A DNA stretch of 59,049 nt from Solirubrobacteraceae bacterium (GTDB lineage Bacteria > Actinomycetota > Thermoleophilia > Solirubrobacterales > Solirubrobacteraceae): NCBI GenBank assembly GCA_030447275.1, contig JAUJPF010000026.1, positions 1-59,049 of the forward strand, in the 5' to 3' direction. Positions 1-8,010 of the stretch are shown here, piece after piece (the stretch's first letter is position 1; each line of letters opens with the position of its first letter). The notes under the pieces were generated by a model. The model was not told the origin of the DNA. It made no database searches and was given only the letters and a program-made list of their open reading frames with translations. A program made the position numbers and the translations under genes.

Positions 1-1
1 C

Positions 2-322
2 CCGCAGCGCCGCGCCCGCCTGCACGGCGCCGAGCTCCGCGACGACCCCACCCGGCGCGACGAGTCCGGCACGCCCGACACCGGCGTGGACTTCGACGGC
101 GAGGGCCTCGCGCTCACCCGCCGCGGCGACTTGTTTATCTCGTCGGAGACGGAACCTTCGATCCGCCGGTTCTCCCGGAGCGGCGAGCAACGGGCCGAGC
201 TAGAGGTCCCGCAGCGCTTTCTCGTCGCGCCCGCCGGTCAGGGCCGCAAGGCCGTCAACGTCAACGTCTTCGACGCCGGCCGGCTGATCGGCGGCGTCAC
301 GGCCTACGTCGAGGAGGCCTAG
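2..322 (+). CDS. Phytase-like/esterase-like protein, 3' part, possibly chimeric
   Basis: The frame is open from the window edge and stops just before the next gene. Residues about 28-80 resemble a blade of the phytase-like esterase family (PF13449 type): an EGLAL motif, then SSETEPSIRRF and LEVPQRFL. After about position 240 the match ends. The last 22 or so residues (VNVNVFDAGRLIGGVTAYVEEA) look like the end of another protein, where the family normally continues with a second EGL motif. The stop lies 2 bp before the following ATG, so the tail belongs to an operon with it. This is either a real deletion fusion or an assembly join. The family call rests on a short stretch. Confidence 0.5.
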   Translation, partial: PQRRARLHGAELRDDPTRRDESGTPDTGVDFDGEGLALTRRGDLFISSETEPSIRRFSRSGEQRAELEVPQRFLVAPAGQGRKAVNVNVFDAGRLIGGVTAYVEEA

Positions 323-324
323 CG

Positions 325-1398
325 ATGGCTCGCCAGACCACGTGCCGCCCGATGAGCGAGGTGTGGACCGGCGTCGGCGGCTGGGCGATCGCGGGCGGGA
401 TCATCGCGGCGGTGGGCGCGATCGCCGCCGCGGTCGCGATCGCGCTCGCCCTGCTCCACGTCTCGTTCGTGACGCTCAACCCGGTCACGATCGGCATCGC
501 CGCCGGGGTCCTGATCGCCTCGCTGCTCGGGCTGATCGCGGAGCTGACCCACATCCGCAACTACTTCTTCGACGGCAAGCTCGGCTGCATCGCGGAGGAG
601 GAGTGCGGCCTCGGTCAGGTGTGGATCATCGAGGACAACTCCGACGGCGACGTCTCGCTGAACCTCATCCTCGCGCCGGCGCGCGACACCACGACGCTCG
701 CCGAGTACCGCGGGATGTTCCAGGCCGACCGGCTCATCTTCCGCGACCCGGGCGTCGCCACGGCCGACCCGGAGTGGGAGCACAAGCCGGACGCGATGCG
801 CCTCGACAACGAGCCCACCGGCCAGTTCACGGCGAAGCTGCCGTACTTGCACTGCGAGATCGAGGGCTCGTTCTTCGACGACTGGTCGAGCGCCCTGCTC
901 GCGTACATGTGGGTGCTCGTCGCGTTCGCGACCGGCCTGCTCGCCCTCGCCATCGCCGGCACCGCCTCCGGTCCGATCGGCTGGATCGTCGTCGCCGCGG
1001 TCGCGCTGCTCCTGCTGCTCGCGCTGGCCTTCGGCCTGCTCCCGGGCCAGGACGACGAGTTCACCACCGACGCGAGCCCGGTCGGCACCGCGACGCCGGG
1101 CCCCGGCGGGCCGATCGTCACCGACTCGGGCGGCAGCTCGATCTCGGTCGGCGACTTCGTCGTGGTGCTGGGCCGGCACGTCGTCGACACCGGGCACAGC
1201 GACGAGGGGTGCTGGAACGAGCTGCATCCTCTGCGCGCGGTGGCCAAGGTGACGAGCGCCGAGTACGACAGCGTCGTCGACACGCCGGAGGGCCGCGCGA
1301 TCCTCGAGCGCTACTGCCGTGCGCTGAGCGACTTCCGCGACCCGACCGGCACGATCCGCCAGGAGCTGAAGTGCTCCGAGCACCCGGCGGTGGGCTGA
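325..1398 (+). CDS. Membrane protein with C-terminal GHxxWNELHP-like motif
   Basis: 357 residues. Two hydrophobic segments lie near the N-terminus (about residues 18-42 and 52-72) and a long hydrophobic pair around residues 190-240, so it is a multi-pass membrane protein. The region after the last membrane segment carries VGDFVVVLGRHVVDTGH followed by CWNELHPLRAVAKV, a motif I associate with uncharacterised bacterial proteins. No enzyme family is recognised. Cysteines at about 88 and 94 could bond outside the cell. The ATG is 2 bp after the preceding stop, so it is probably cotranscribed with whatever lies upstream. Function unknown. Confidence 0.75.
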   Translation: MARQTTCRPMSEVWTGVGGWAIAGGIIAAVGAIAAAVAIALALLHVSFVTLNPVTIGIAAGVLIASLLGLIAELTHIRNYFFDGKLGCIAEEECGLGQVWIIEDNSDGDVSLNLILAPARDTTTLAEYRGMFQADRLIFRDPGVATADPEWEHKPDAMRLDNEPTGQFTAKLPYLHCEIEGSFFDDWSSALLAYMWVLVAFATGLLALAIAGTASGPIGWIVVAAVALLLLLALAFGLLPGQDDEFTTDASPVGTATPGPGGPIVTDSGGSSISVGDFVVVLGRHVVDTGHSDEGCWNELHPLRAVAKVTSAEYDSVVDTPEGRAILERYCRALSDFRDPTGTIRQELKCSEHPAVG

Positions 1399-1498
1399 TG
1401 ACCGCGGCAGCGGCCGCGCCCGTCTGACGGAATCCCGAAACGATGAAGACGCCGATGGTTCGTTGCTCTTCAACGCTCCAATATCTAGTGTTCCGTGG

Positions 1499-2368
1499 AT
1501 GACCACTTCACGCGCCGGGATCTACGCGCCTGCCACCTACCTCGCGTCGGGGGAGCAGGTGATCGACGAGGTCCGGGCGTCCGGCTTCGCCACGGTCGTC
1601 GCGTGGACGATCCACGTCTGGCAGGACGGCGACCTCGCCTTCGACCAGCCGTTCGTGTCCAACGGCGAGTGGGTCGGGGACGCCTCGTGGCCGGCGCTGT
1701 ACTCGCGTCTGAAGGAGGCGCCCACGAGCGTCGACCGCCTCCTGTTCTGCGTCGGCTCGGCCGACGCCACCGACTTCGGCGACATCGCCGCGCTCATCGC
1801 CAAGGAGGGCACGGGCCCGGACAGCACGCTCTACAGGAACTTCAAGGCGCTCAAGGAGGCGATCCCGCAGATCGACGGCATCGACTTCGACGACGAGGAG
1901 CCGTTCGACGGCCAGACGATCGTGGCGTTCGCCCAGATGCTCCACGAGATCGGCTTCGAGGTGACGTTCTGCCCGTACACCGACGCCGAGGACTGGGTCG
2001 CGTGCCTCAAGGAGCTCAACGGCGCGACGCCCGGGCTCGTGACGGCGTTCAACCTCCAGTGCTACGCGGGCGGCGGCGGGAACCAGCCGCAGGACTGGAT
2101 CGACACTGTCAGCAGCGCGATGGGACCGAGCTTCGACGCGGCCGGACTCATCTCACCCGGGCTGTGGTGCATCAACGGCGACGCGTGCGACGGCGGGCAG
2201 TGCCCCGAGTCGATCCAGCAGCAGTTCGCGGGCTGGAAGGCGACCGGCATCACCAGCGGCTGGATCTGGCGGCTCGACGACGTCGACCACTGCCAGGGCT
2301 CGAAGGCCTGCTCCGGCGGGATGGCCGCCGCCGACTACGCGACGGCGATCACCACCGGGCTCGGCTGA
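1499..2368 (+). CDS. Glycoside hydrolase 18-like (chitinase-fold) protein
   Basis: 289 residues from the ATG at 1499; an in-frame TTG at 1463 would only add a non-conserved leader. The stretch DGIDFDDEEPF matches the GH18 signature DGxDxDxE, whose last Glu is the catalytic acid in active chitinases. It is followed by a beta strand like those of the TIM barrel (VTFCPYTD). Several Cys near the C-terminus (CINGDACDGGQC, HCQGSKAC) suggest disulfides and an exported or surface role, although no clear signal peptide is visible. Its stop overlaps the convergent radical SAM gene by about 20 bp. The substrate cannot be read from the sequence. Confidence 0.65.
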   Translation: MTTSRAGIYAPATYLASGEQVIDEVRASGFATVVAWTIHVWQDGDLAFDQPFVSNGEWVGDASWPALYSRLKEAPTSVDRLLFCVGSADATDFGDIAALIAKEGTGPDSTLYRNFKALKEAIPQIDGIDFDDEEPFDGQTIVAFAQMLHEIGFEVTFCPYTDAEDWVACLKELNGATPGLVTAFNLQCYAGGGGNQPQDWIDTVSSAMGPSFDAAGLISPGLWCINGDACDGGQCPESIQQQFAGWKATGITSGWIWRLDDVDHCQGSKACSGGMAAADYATAITTGLG

Positions 2369-3842
2369 CGGGCGGCGCAGGCGCGCCGTCGAGCTCGGTG
2401 TTGATGATCGCCTCGACGAGCACCTCGCCGTCCGGCGTGAGGGCGACGGTGCCCGCGCCGGCGTCGAGGGTCGCGAGGCCGCGTGCCGCCAGCGACTCGA
2501 ACGCGTCCCGCCAGGGCTCGGCGAGCAGCGAGCGGCCGGGGAAGCGGGCCCGGTGCAGCTCGTCGCGCAGCGGCTGGAGGCTCGAGAGCGCCATCTTGAT
2601 CGCGCGCGCCTCGCGCGCCCGCGCGGAGAAGCGGGTGGCCGACGCGAGCGGGATCCGCCCGGCATCGACGGCCTCGGAGTAGCGCCGCCAGTCGACGTGC
2701 GTGATGGCCTCGGACCGGCGGCAGCTCGAGCTGCCGCCGAGGCCGATCGCCACCTCGGCCTCCTGGCGGTGCTGGTCGACCATGATCGACTTCCACGTCT
2801 CCGGCCCATGCCCGTCGCGGGCGAAGTACATCGTGGGGTGCTCGACGTAGCCGTGGCCGCGCAGCCCGTCGGTCAGGATCTCGCGCATCTGGTACTGCTC
2901 GCCGAGGCTCGGCCAGCGGTGGCCGTCGCGGACCAGCCGGTCGCGGTAGTCGGGGAGCTGCCACGCCGCCGGCTTGACCCCGGCGACCCCGGTCCGCGTG
3001 TCGGTGTAGGAGCGCAGGTGCAGCTTCGTGCAGACGACGGCGGTGACGCCGAGGTCGAGCACGGTCTCGAGGTCGCGCCGGACGCTGTCTGTGCTCTGGT
3101 CGAGCAGCCCGTACATCAGGTCGATGCTGATCCAGTCGAAGCCGAGCCGCTGGGCCTGCTCGACGAAGTCGACGCACATCTGCGCGCTGTGCTTGCGTCC
3201 GCACCCGCGCAGCACCTCGTCGTCGAACGACTGCACCCCGCTCGAGAGCTTCGTGCAGCCCAGCTCGGCCAGCAGCTCGAGCTTCTCGACGGTGAAGGTG
3301 CTGGGGTCGCCCTCGAACCGGATCGCGGTGTCGGGGCCGAAGTTGAAGCTCTCGCGGTAGAAGCCCAGCAGCCGGCGGATCGCCGCGGCGGGCAGCAGTG
3401 ACGGCGTGCCCCCGAAGACGTTGAGCTCGCCGATCGGAGCCGACGCGAGGCTCGGGACCTGCTCGAGCCACAGCGCCGCCTCGCGGATGTTCCAGTCGAC
3501 CCACCGGGTCAGCCTCGCCTCCGCCTCGGGCGTGTCGCCGTGGACGAGCACGACGGGGTACTGGCAGAACCGGCAGCGGTAGGCGCACGTCGGGATGTAC
3601 GCCCACAGGTGGATCGGCTCGGTGCGAGCGAGCTGCTCGTCGAGGTCGGCCAGGAACGCGGCCGGCTCGTACTCGGCCTCGTCGCCGGGGAAGACGTGCG
3701 CGCCGAACGGGTCCTCGACGACGTACTCGAGCAGGTGCCGGTTCTCCGGTGCGGCGAGCGCCGCCTGCACCGCCGGCGGGGGGAGGCGGGGGTCGACCTC
3801 GTGCAGCGACGCGAGGGCGCGGCCGTGGCTCGTCGCGGTCAG
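2349..3842 (-). CDS. HemW/HemN-like radical SAM enzyme
   Basis: About 497 residues if read from the start overlap described here. The motif CAYRCRFC (CxxxCxxC, near residues 86-93) is the radical SAM 4Fe-4S site. It is followed by GGTPS and an FEGDPST stretch typical of the coproporphyrinogen oxidase-like (HemN/HemW) subgroup, and by SSGVQSFDDEVL. True HemN/HemW proteins are shorter or differ at the C-terminus, so a haem role is not implied. The start is uncertain: no ATG/GTG lies at the junction, a CTG overlaps the TGA of the upstream glycosyltransferase, and the first in-frame GTG is at 3770. It is the last gene of a three-gene unit with two glycosyltransferases. The substrate is unknown. 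Confidence 0.75.
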   Translation of the reverse strand: MTATSHGRALASLHEVDPRLPPPAVQAALAAPENRHLLEYVVEDPFGAHVFPGDEAEYEPAAFLADLDEQLARTEPIHLWAYIPTCAYRCRFCQYPVVLVHGDTPEAEARLTRWVDWNIREAALWLEQVPSLASAPIGELNVFGGTPSLLPAAAIRRLLGFYRESFNFGPDTAIRFEGDPSTFTVEKLELLAELGCTKLSSGVQSFDDEVLRGCGRKHSAQMCVDFVEQAQRLGFDWISIDLMYGLLDQSTDSVRRDLETVLDLGVTAVVCTKLHLRSYTDTRTGVAGVKPAAWQLPDYRDRLVRDGHRWPSLGEQYQMREILTDGLRGHGYVEHPTMYFARDGHGPETWKSIMVDQHRQEAEVAIGLGGSSSCRRSEAITHVDWRRYSEAVDAGRIPLASATRFSARAREARAIKMALSSLQPLRDELHRARFPGRSLLAEPWRDAFESLAARGLATLDAGAGTVALTPDGEVLVEAIINTELDGAPAPPVSRARW

Positions 3843-5112
3843 AACACGCCCCCGTTCGCGAAGTGGTCGTGCGCCTCGCCCGACTCGCGGTCCTCGCAGA
3901 AGTAGCGCACGAACTCGGCGAAGCGGTGCGCCGGCACGCCGCGGAGGCACGGCGGAAGCGGCGGCGGATGCCCGACGTCCTCGCCGACGGTCGCCCGCAG
4001 CCGCGCGAAGATCTCGGCGGCGAACTCGAAGTACAGCCGGTAGCACGGCGTCTTGTACGCGTGGATCGGCGTGAAGTCGACGAGCCGCATCTCCTCCTTG
4101 ATCTCCGCGACGCGCCGGCCCAGCCGCGCCGCGAGCGGAGCGCCGAAGACTTCGACGACCGCGACCTCGTCGCGAGCAGCGCGGGCGTCAGCAGCACCGG
4201 GAGGATCGTGTTCTTCGGCGTGAAGTCCTTGATCGAGAACTCCCACGCCAGCTGCGCCTCCTCGGCGGTCAGGTCGCGCTCGGCGCGGGCCGCGGCGGCG
4301 GCGCCGCCCGGGCGGATGTCGCGCATGACGATGGTGCCGCCCGACCCGTACGCGCGCCCCGCCACGACCTCGTCGAGCGCGTGGTCGACGCGGCGGGGGT
4401 TGATCTCGACCCGCGAGCGCCCGGCGTAGACGATGTCCTCGCCGCAGGCGCGGACCTTGATCCCGAAGTCCCAGTCGTCGGAGAGGTGGTTGACGAAGCG
4501 GCCGCCGTCGAGCTGGTAGAAGATCTCGATTCCGCCGACGCGGTCGTACGCGTCGCGGTCGACCGCGAAGCCCTTGCCGTCGGGGAAGCCGCCGAAGAGC
4601 GCGAAGGTGACCGCCCGGCAGCGCAGCGTGCGCGAGATCGCGTCCCACAGGCGGGGGCGGCCCGCGAAGTGCTCCGGCGAGTAGTAGTAGTCGCACACCG
4701 CCAGCGCCGCGCTCCCGGCGTCGAGCGCGGCGAGCAGCTCCCACAGCCAGTCGGGATCCACGATGCAGTCCGCGTCGGCGGACGCCAGGTAGAAGCGCTC
4801 GCCCGTGTCCCCGCGTTCGCGGCTGCGCTCGCCGGCGAAGCGCATCCCGGCGCGGCGCGCGCAGGCGACGCCCTGCTCGGGCTCGGAGACGACGTGCAGC
4901 GCCAGGTCGGGGTGCTCGGCGGCGAAGCGCCGCGCGACGTCCCGCGTGCCGTCGGTCGAGTTGTTGTCGACGACCACCACCTCGTACAGCGCGCGGTCGA
5001 GCAGGCGCCCGTCGCGGTCGCGCTGGCCGTACAGCGCGGCGAGCGTCGCCTCGAGGTTCTCCGCCTCGTCGAAGACCGGCAGCACGACGCTGCACCGCGT
5101 CCTTCGATCCAT
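3839..5112 (-). CDS. Family 2 glycosyltransferase (frameshifted near 4172)
   Basis: The ATG at 5112 overlaps the upstream stop (TGATG), showing translational coupling. The N-terminal half is a GT-A fold: SVVLPVFDEAENLEATLAAL, then VVVVDNNSTDGT and SADADC (the DxD-type metal site). A frame change of the one-missing-base kind lies near 4172, after LLTPALLA. Past it the protein continues as a conserved-looking extension of about 110 residues (FGAPLAARLGRR, then YKTPCYRLYFEFAAEIFARL) ending NGGVF. The extension is unusual for GT2 and may be a partner-binding part. The stop touches the radical SAM gene. The break is probably a sequence error, since both sides keep coding character. Confidence 0.75.
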
Positions 5113-6458
5113 CACGCCGCCAGCAGCCGGTCGACCAGGCGCTCGGCGTGGTCGTGGGAGAGGTGCCGGCGCCCGAGCGCGTGGTTGAAGCCCGCGACCT
5201 CTGCGCGCTTCGCGGGGTCGGTCAGCAGCTCGGCGACCTCCGCCGCCAGCGCGTCGGTCGGGAGGTCGGAGACCGCGGGGTCGAGCAGCGGGGCGCGGAA
5301 GCCCTTGCTCCCGTAGACCGTGTCGTACAGCTCGTAGCGCGTCGCCACGTACGGGACGCGAGCGGCGATCGCCTCGCCGATCGGGTTGCCGTAGCTCTCG
5401 TAGTCGCGCGCGGTCAAGAACGACGAGATCGAGGCGTGGGCGAGCAGGTCGCGCACGGAGTACCGGCAGCCGGCGGCGCGACCGACGTCGCTGTCGCTCG
5501 GCGCCAGCCAGCCGCCGAACACCACGCGGTCGGCGACGCCCAGCTCGCGCGCGAGCGCCTCCAGGCGCGCGTGCTCGCCGGGAGCCTCACCGGCGTCGCC
5601 GGCCACGAACAGGAACGCGTCGGTGGACTCGGCGACGGACGCCAGGAGGTGGATGTCGCGGTCGATGCGCTTCTGCGGGATCACCCGCGTGCAGCGCGCG
5701 ATCAGCGGCACGGCCTCCGGGATGCCGTGGTCGCGGCGGAACGAGGCGTTGTGCGGGCCGACCTCGGCCGGCTCGTGGGTGAACGTGTTTGGCAGCACGT
5801 CGATGTTGCGCAGGTCGGGCACCCACTCGAGCGTTCGCCGCAGCGCCTCGTCGTGCAGCGCGACGTACTGGATGAACGGCGAGTTCACGAGCCGCGGCGT
5901 GGCCGTGTACGGGAAGCGGCCGTACTTGCCTGCGCTCGGCTCGCTCTGCCACATCAGGTCGTGGTCGCGCCACAGCACGAAGCGGCCCAGACTCCGCCGC
6001 GTCCCGTACGCCTCGATCGCCCGGTAGAGCGCCCGGCTGTACGTGATGTTCTCGGGCAGCGTGCCGTTCTCGATCACGACGACCGACACGCCGAGCCGCT
6101 CCCAGGCGGTGACGATGAGGTCGCTGAGCCGCTCCGCGATCGCGTCGACCGTCGCGAGCAGGCGCGCGCCGTCCCCGTTCGCGACGACGTCGCGCAGCAC
6201 GTCGTGCGCGAAGCCGGGGTCGTAGCCGCGGAGGCGGTCGACGCCCTCGACGCGGGCGAGGTGCACCCACTCGGGCAGCAGCCGCGCCTCGCGGGCGTAC
6301 GGGCGGAAGAACGCCTCCTTGTCCGCCTTGATGTCGTAGCCGAGGTCGAGATGGACCTCGTGTCCCCGCTCGCGGAAGATCCGGGCGAGCTTCACGAACT
6401 CGACGACGACGCCGGAGATCGGCGTCGCGTCGAACGATATGCCCAGCATCGTCCCCAT
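5112..6458 (-). CDS. GT4-family (GT-B fold) glycosyltransferase
   Basis: 448 residues. The ATG at 6458 is preceded by GGGGAGG at good spacing; upstream codons in the same frame are not protein-like. The N-terminus (ISFDATPISGVVVEFVKLARIF, then RGHEVHLDL) is the acceptor-binding domain of GT-B retaining enzymes. The C-terminal donor domain contains a CTRVIPQKRID stretch and a YESYGNPIGEAIAA stretch with the family's key Glu (E-x7-E type). It is first in the minus-strand unit with the GT2 and radical SAM genes. Sugar donor and acceptor are not predictable. The next gene upstream on the same strand ends at 6669, so a promoter must lie in the 210-bp gap. Confidence 0.8.
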   Translation of the reverse strand: MGTMLGISFDATPISGVVVEFVKLARIFRERGHEVHLDLGYDIKADKEAFFRPYAREARLLPEWVHLARVEGVDRLRGYDPGFAHDVLRDVVANGDGARLLATVDAIAERLSDLIVTAWERLGVSVVVIENGTLPENITYSRALYRAIEAYGTRRSLGRFVLWRDHDLMWQSEPSAGKYGRFPYTATPRLVNSPFIQYVALHDEALRRTLEWVPDLRNIDVLPNTFTHEPAEVGPHNASFRRDHGIPEAVPLIARCTRVIPQKRIDRDIHLLASVAESTDAFLFVAGDAGEAPGEHARLEALARELGVADRVVFGGWLAPSDSDVGRAAGCRYSVRDLLAHASISSFLTARDYESYGNPIGEAIAARVPYVATRYELYDTVYGSKGFRAPLLDPAVSDLPTDALAAEVAELLTDPAKRAEVAGFNHALGRRHLSHDHAERLVDRLLAA

Positions 6459-6668
6459 GCGTCGCGCCTCCCCGGTGGGCACCTCCTCAGCGGAGGCTAC
6501 CGACGATCCGGTGGAATGGTCGAGCCCGGGACTGTGAGGATCCGGACAGCGGGCGCGAGGTCGTGCTTCGCCGAGACGGCGACACGCTGACGATCGAGGA
6601 CGCAAGCGACCCGAGTCGCTCGGTGGCGTTGCGACTGGACGAGAACGCGCGGGGTCGGCGGTGCGCGC
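6459..6668. other. Gap with a short protein-like open stretch
   Basis: 210 bp between two minus-strand genes. It should hold the promoter and ribosome site of the GT4 gene. The plus strand has an open stretch from about 6536 to 6694 with a peptide that looks gene-like (DSGREVVLRRDGDTLTIEDA, then SVALRLDENARG) but no ATG; the only in-frame start is a GTG at 6563. It may be a gene fragment. I could not assign it. Confidence 0.3.
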
Positions 6669-7538
6669 CTAGGAGGGCGCCGCGGCCCAGGTGACACGGC
6701 CGGTCCCGCACCGGTCGACGACGCGGCCGGTCCGCCGCGACCGCACCACCGACGCGCTCCGGACGGTGCCGGTGAAGCCGACCGAGACCGCGAACGCGGT
6801 GACCTTCGTGCGCACGTGCTCGACGGTTCGCGCGGTCCGCAGGACGAAGCGATCCGTCACCTCGAACTCGCCGACGCCGTAGAAGGCCGGCGACGTGTAA
6901 TGGGTCACGTAGTGCGAGGCGGCGCGGCGGCATCGGATCTGCATCCCGAGCACGACCCGTGCCAGCTCCGGCGAGTCGAGGGTGCGCACCATCACGCCCA
7001 GCGGCTCGGCCGCTCCGCGCTGCCGGACGACGCCCGCCCACGTCGGGGAGGTGTCGTCGCCCTCGGACGGGAACTCCGGCGGGACGATCGCCCGCCACCG
7101 CCCCGTCCGGCCGCACATCCGCCGCCCGCGGCGCAGCACGGCGGCGGTCATCGTCCCGGTTGCGCGCTGGCCCGCGATCGTGCCGGCGATGTCGATGCGA
7201 TGCGTGAAGCGGCCGGCGCGAACGCGCACGCGCACGGCGAACGTGCCGTCGGCGGCCACGGCGACCGTCCGCACCCCGGACACCTCGGCGAGGCGGCGCC
7301 CGCAGCGCACCACGGACACCGCTCGGACCCGCGCCGCGGTGCCGTCGGCGGACGTCCGCAGCGCGACCTCGCGATCGCCCGGGCGTCCGAGCGTCTTGCC
7401 GGGGCCGGCGATCGCGCCGCCACCGAACGTCGTCCCCGCCGGCACCTGCGCGGCGGCAGACGGGGGCAGCGTCACCGCCGCCACGGCTCCGAGCAGCGAG
7501 GCGGCGATCCGCGCGCGCACAGCCGAGGACGGGAGCAT
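6669..7538 (-). CDS. Secreted protein of unknown function
   Basis: 289 residues from the ATG at 7538. The N-terminus is a clear signal peptide (VRARIAASLLGAVAAVTL, then PPSAAAQ), so the product is exported. The mature part is rich in beta strands, with two regions that look like related Ig-like or beta-sandwich modules (around TFAVRVRVRAGRFTHRIDIAG and VTAFAVSVGFTGTVRSASVV). Cysteines occur in spaced pairs. No enzymatic motif is seen. Its start is 14 bp after the stop of the rhodanese lipoprotein gene, so the two are probably one operon acting at the cell envelope. Confidence 0.7.
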   Translation of the reverse strand: MLPSSAVRARIAASLLGAVAAVTLPPSAAAQVPAGTTFGGGAIAGPGKTLGRPGDREVALRTSADGTAARVRAVSVVRCGRRLAEVSGVRTVAVAADGTFAVRVRVRAGRFTHRIDIAGTIAGQRATGTMTAAVLRRGRRMCGRTGRWRAIVPPEFPSEGDDTSPTWAGVVRQRGAAEPLGVMVRTLDSPELARVVLGMQIRCRRAASHYVTHYTSPAFYGVGEFEVTDRFVLRTARTVEHVRTKVTAFAVSVGFTGTVRSASVVRSRRTGRVVDRCGTGRVTWAAAPS

Positions 7539-7552
7539 GCGGTGCGCCTGCG

Positions 7553-7912
7553 CTAGCTGCGCACGACCGCGCCGCCGGCGGCCTGCCAATCGCGCAGCCC
7601 GCCGATGCTGGTGACGTCGGTGTAGCCGTCGCGCTCGAGGATCCGCTCGACCTCGGCCGCGCGGCGCCCGGACCGGCAGTAGACGTAGATCGTCTCGTCC
7701 TTCGCGAGCTCGGGGCGCGCGCCCTTCAGGACGTCCTGGTGGTCCAGGTGCTGGACGGGCTTCGCGTGGCCGGCCGCGAACTCGCGGTCGCTGCGCACGT
7801 CGAGGAGGACGGCGTCGCCGTCGCGGACGTCGTCGACGGCGCGCTCGGCCACGGTCGCAGAGCCGCCGCATCCGGCGACGAGCACGGCGAGGATCAGCCA
7901 GAGCCGGCGCAT
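7553..7912 (-). CDS. Rhodanese-like lipoprotein
   Basis: 119 residues. The leader LWLILAVLVAGC is a lipobox, so the protein should be lipid-anchored outside the membrane. The rest is a single rhodanese domain: LLDVRSDREFAAGH, then YVYCRSGRRA with the catalytic Cys loop (CRSGRR), then GGLRDWQAAGG at the end. Rhodanese domains carry sulfur as a persulfide on that Cys. The length is normal for a single-domain rhodanese plus leader. It lies upstream of the secreted protein at 6669-7538 on the same strand and diverges from the acyl-CoA dehydrogenase operon with only 26 bp between start codons. Confidence 0.9.
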   Translation of the reverse strand: MRRLWLILAVLVAGCGGSATVAERAVDDVRDGDAVLLDVRSDREFAAGHAKPVQHLDHQDVLKGARPELAKDETIYVYCRSGRRAAEVERILERDGYTDVTSIGGLRDWQAAGGAVVRS

Positions 7913-7938
7913 CCGGACGAAGGGTAACGTCCCGCGCG

Positions 7939-8010
7939 ATGTCCGAGATCACGGAGACGAAGCTGCGCGAGCTGCTGCGCTCGGTCGAGCGCGTCCTGGA
8001 GCTGCTGTGA
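7939..8010 (+). CDS. 23-residue leader-like peptide
   Basis: ATG at 7939, TGA at 8008-8010, overlapping the GTG of the acyl-CoA dehydrogenase gene (GTGA). The peptide begins MSEITETKLRELL and ends RVLELL. It has an amphipathic, leucine-spaced pattern and codon use like the neighbours. It could be a real small protein, or a coupling leader that lets ribosomes reach the GTG start, which has no strong site of its own. No homolog is recalled. Confidence 0.45.
   Translation: MSEITETKLRELLRSVERVLELL

Noticed and set aside
2335..5115. A single 926-codon minus-strand reading through the glycosyltransferase and radical SAM genes
   Set aside because: After about 4172 it is out of frame with both conserved sequences; it is an artefact of the frame change.
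6536..6694. Small gene on the plus strand before the GT4 promoter region
   Set aside because: No ATG, no ribosome site and only about 43 codons from the GTG; kept as a note, not called.
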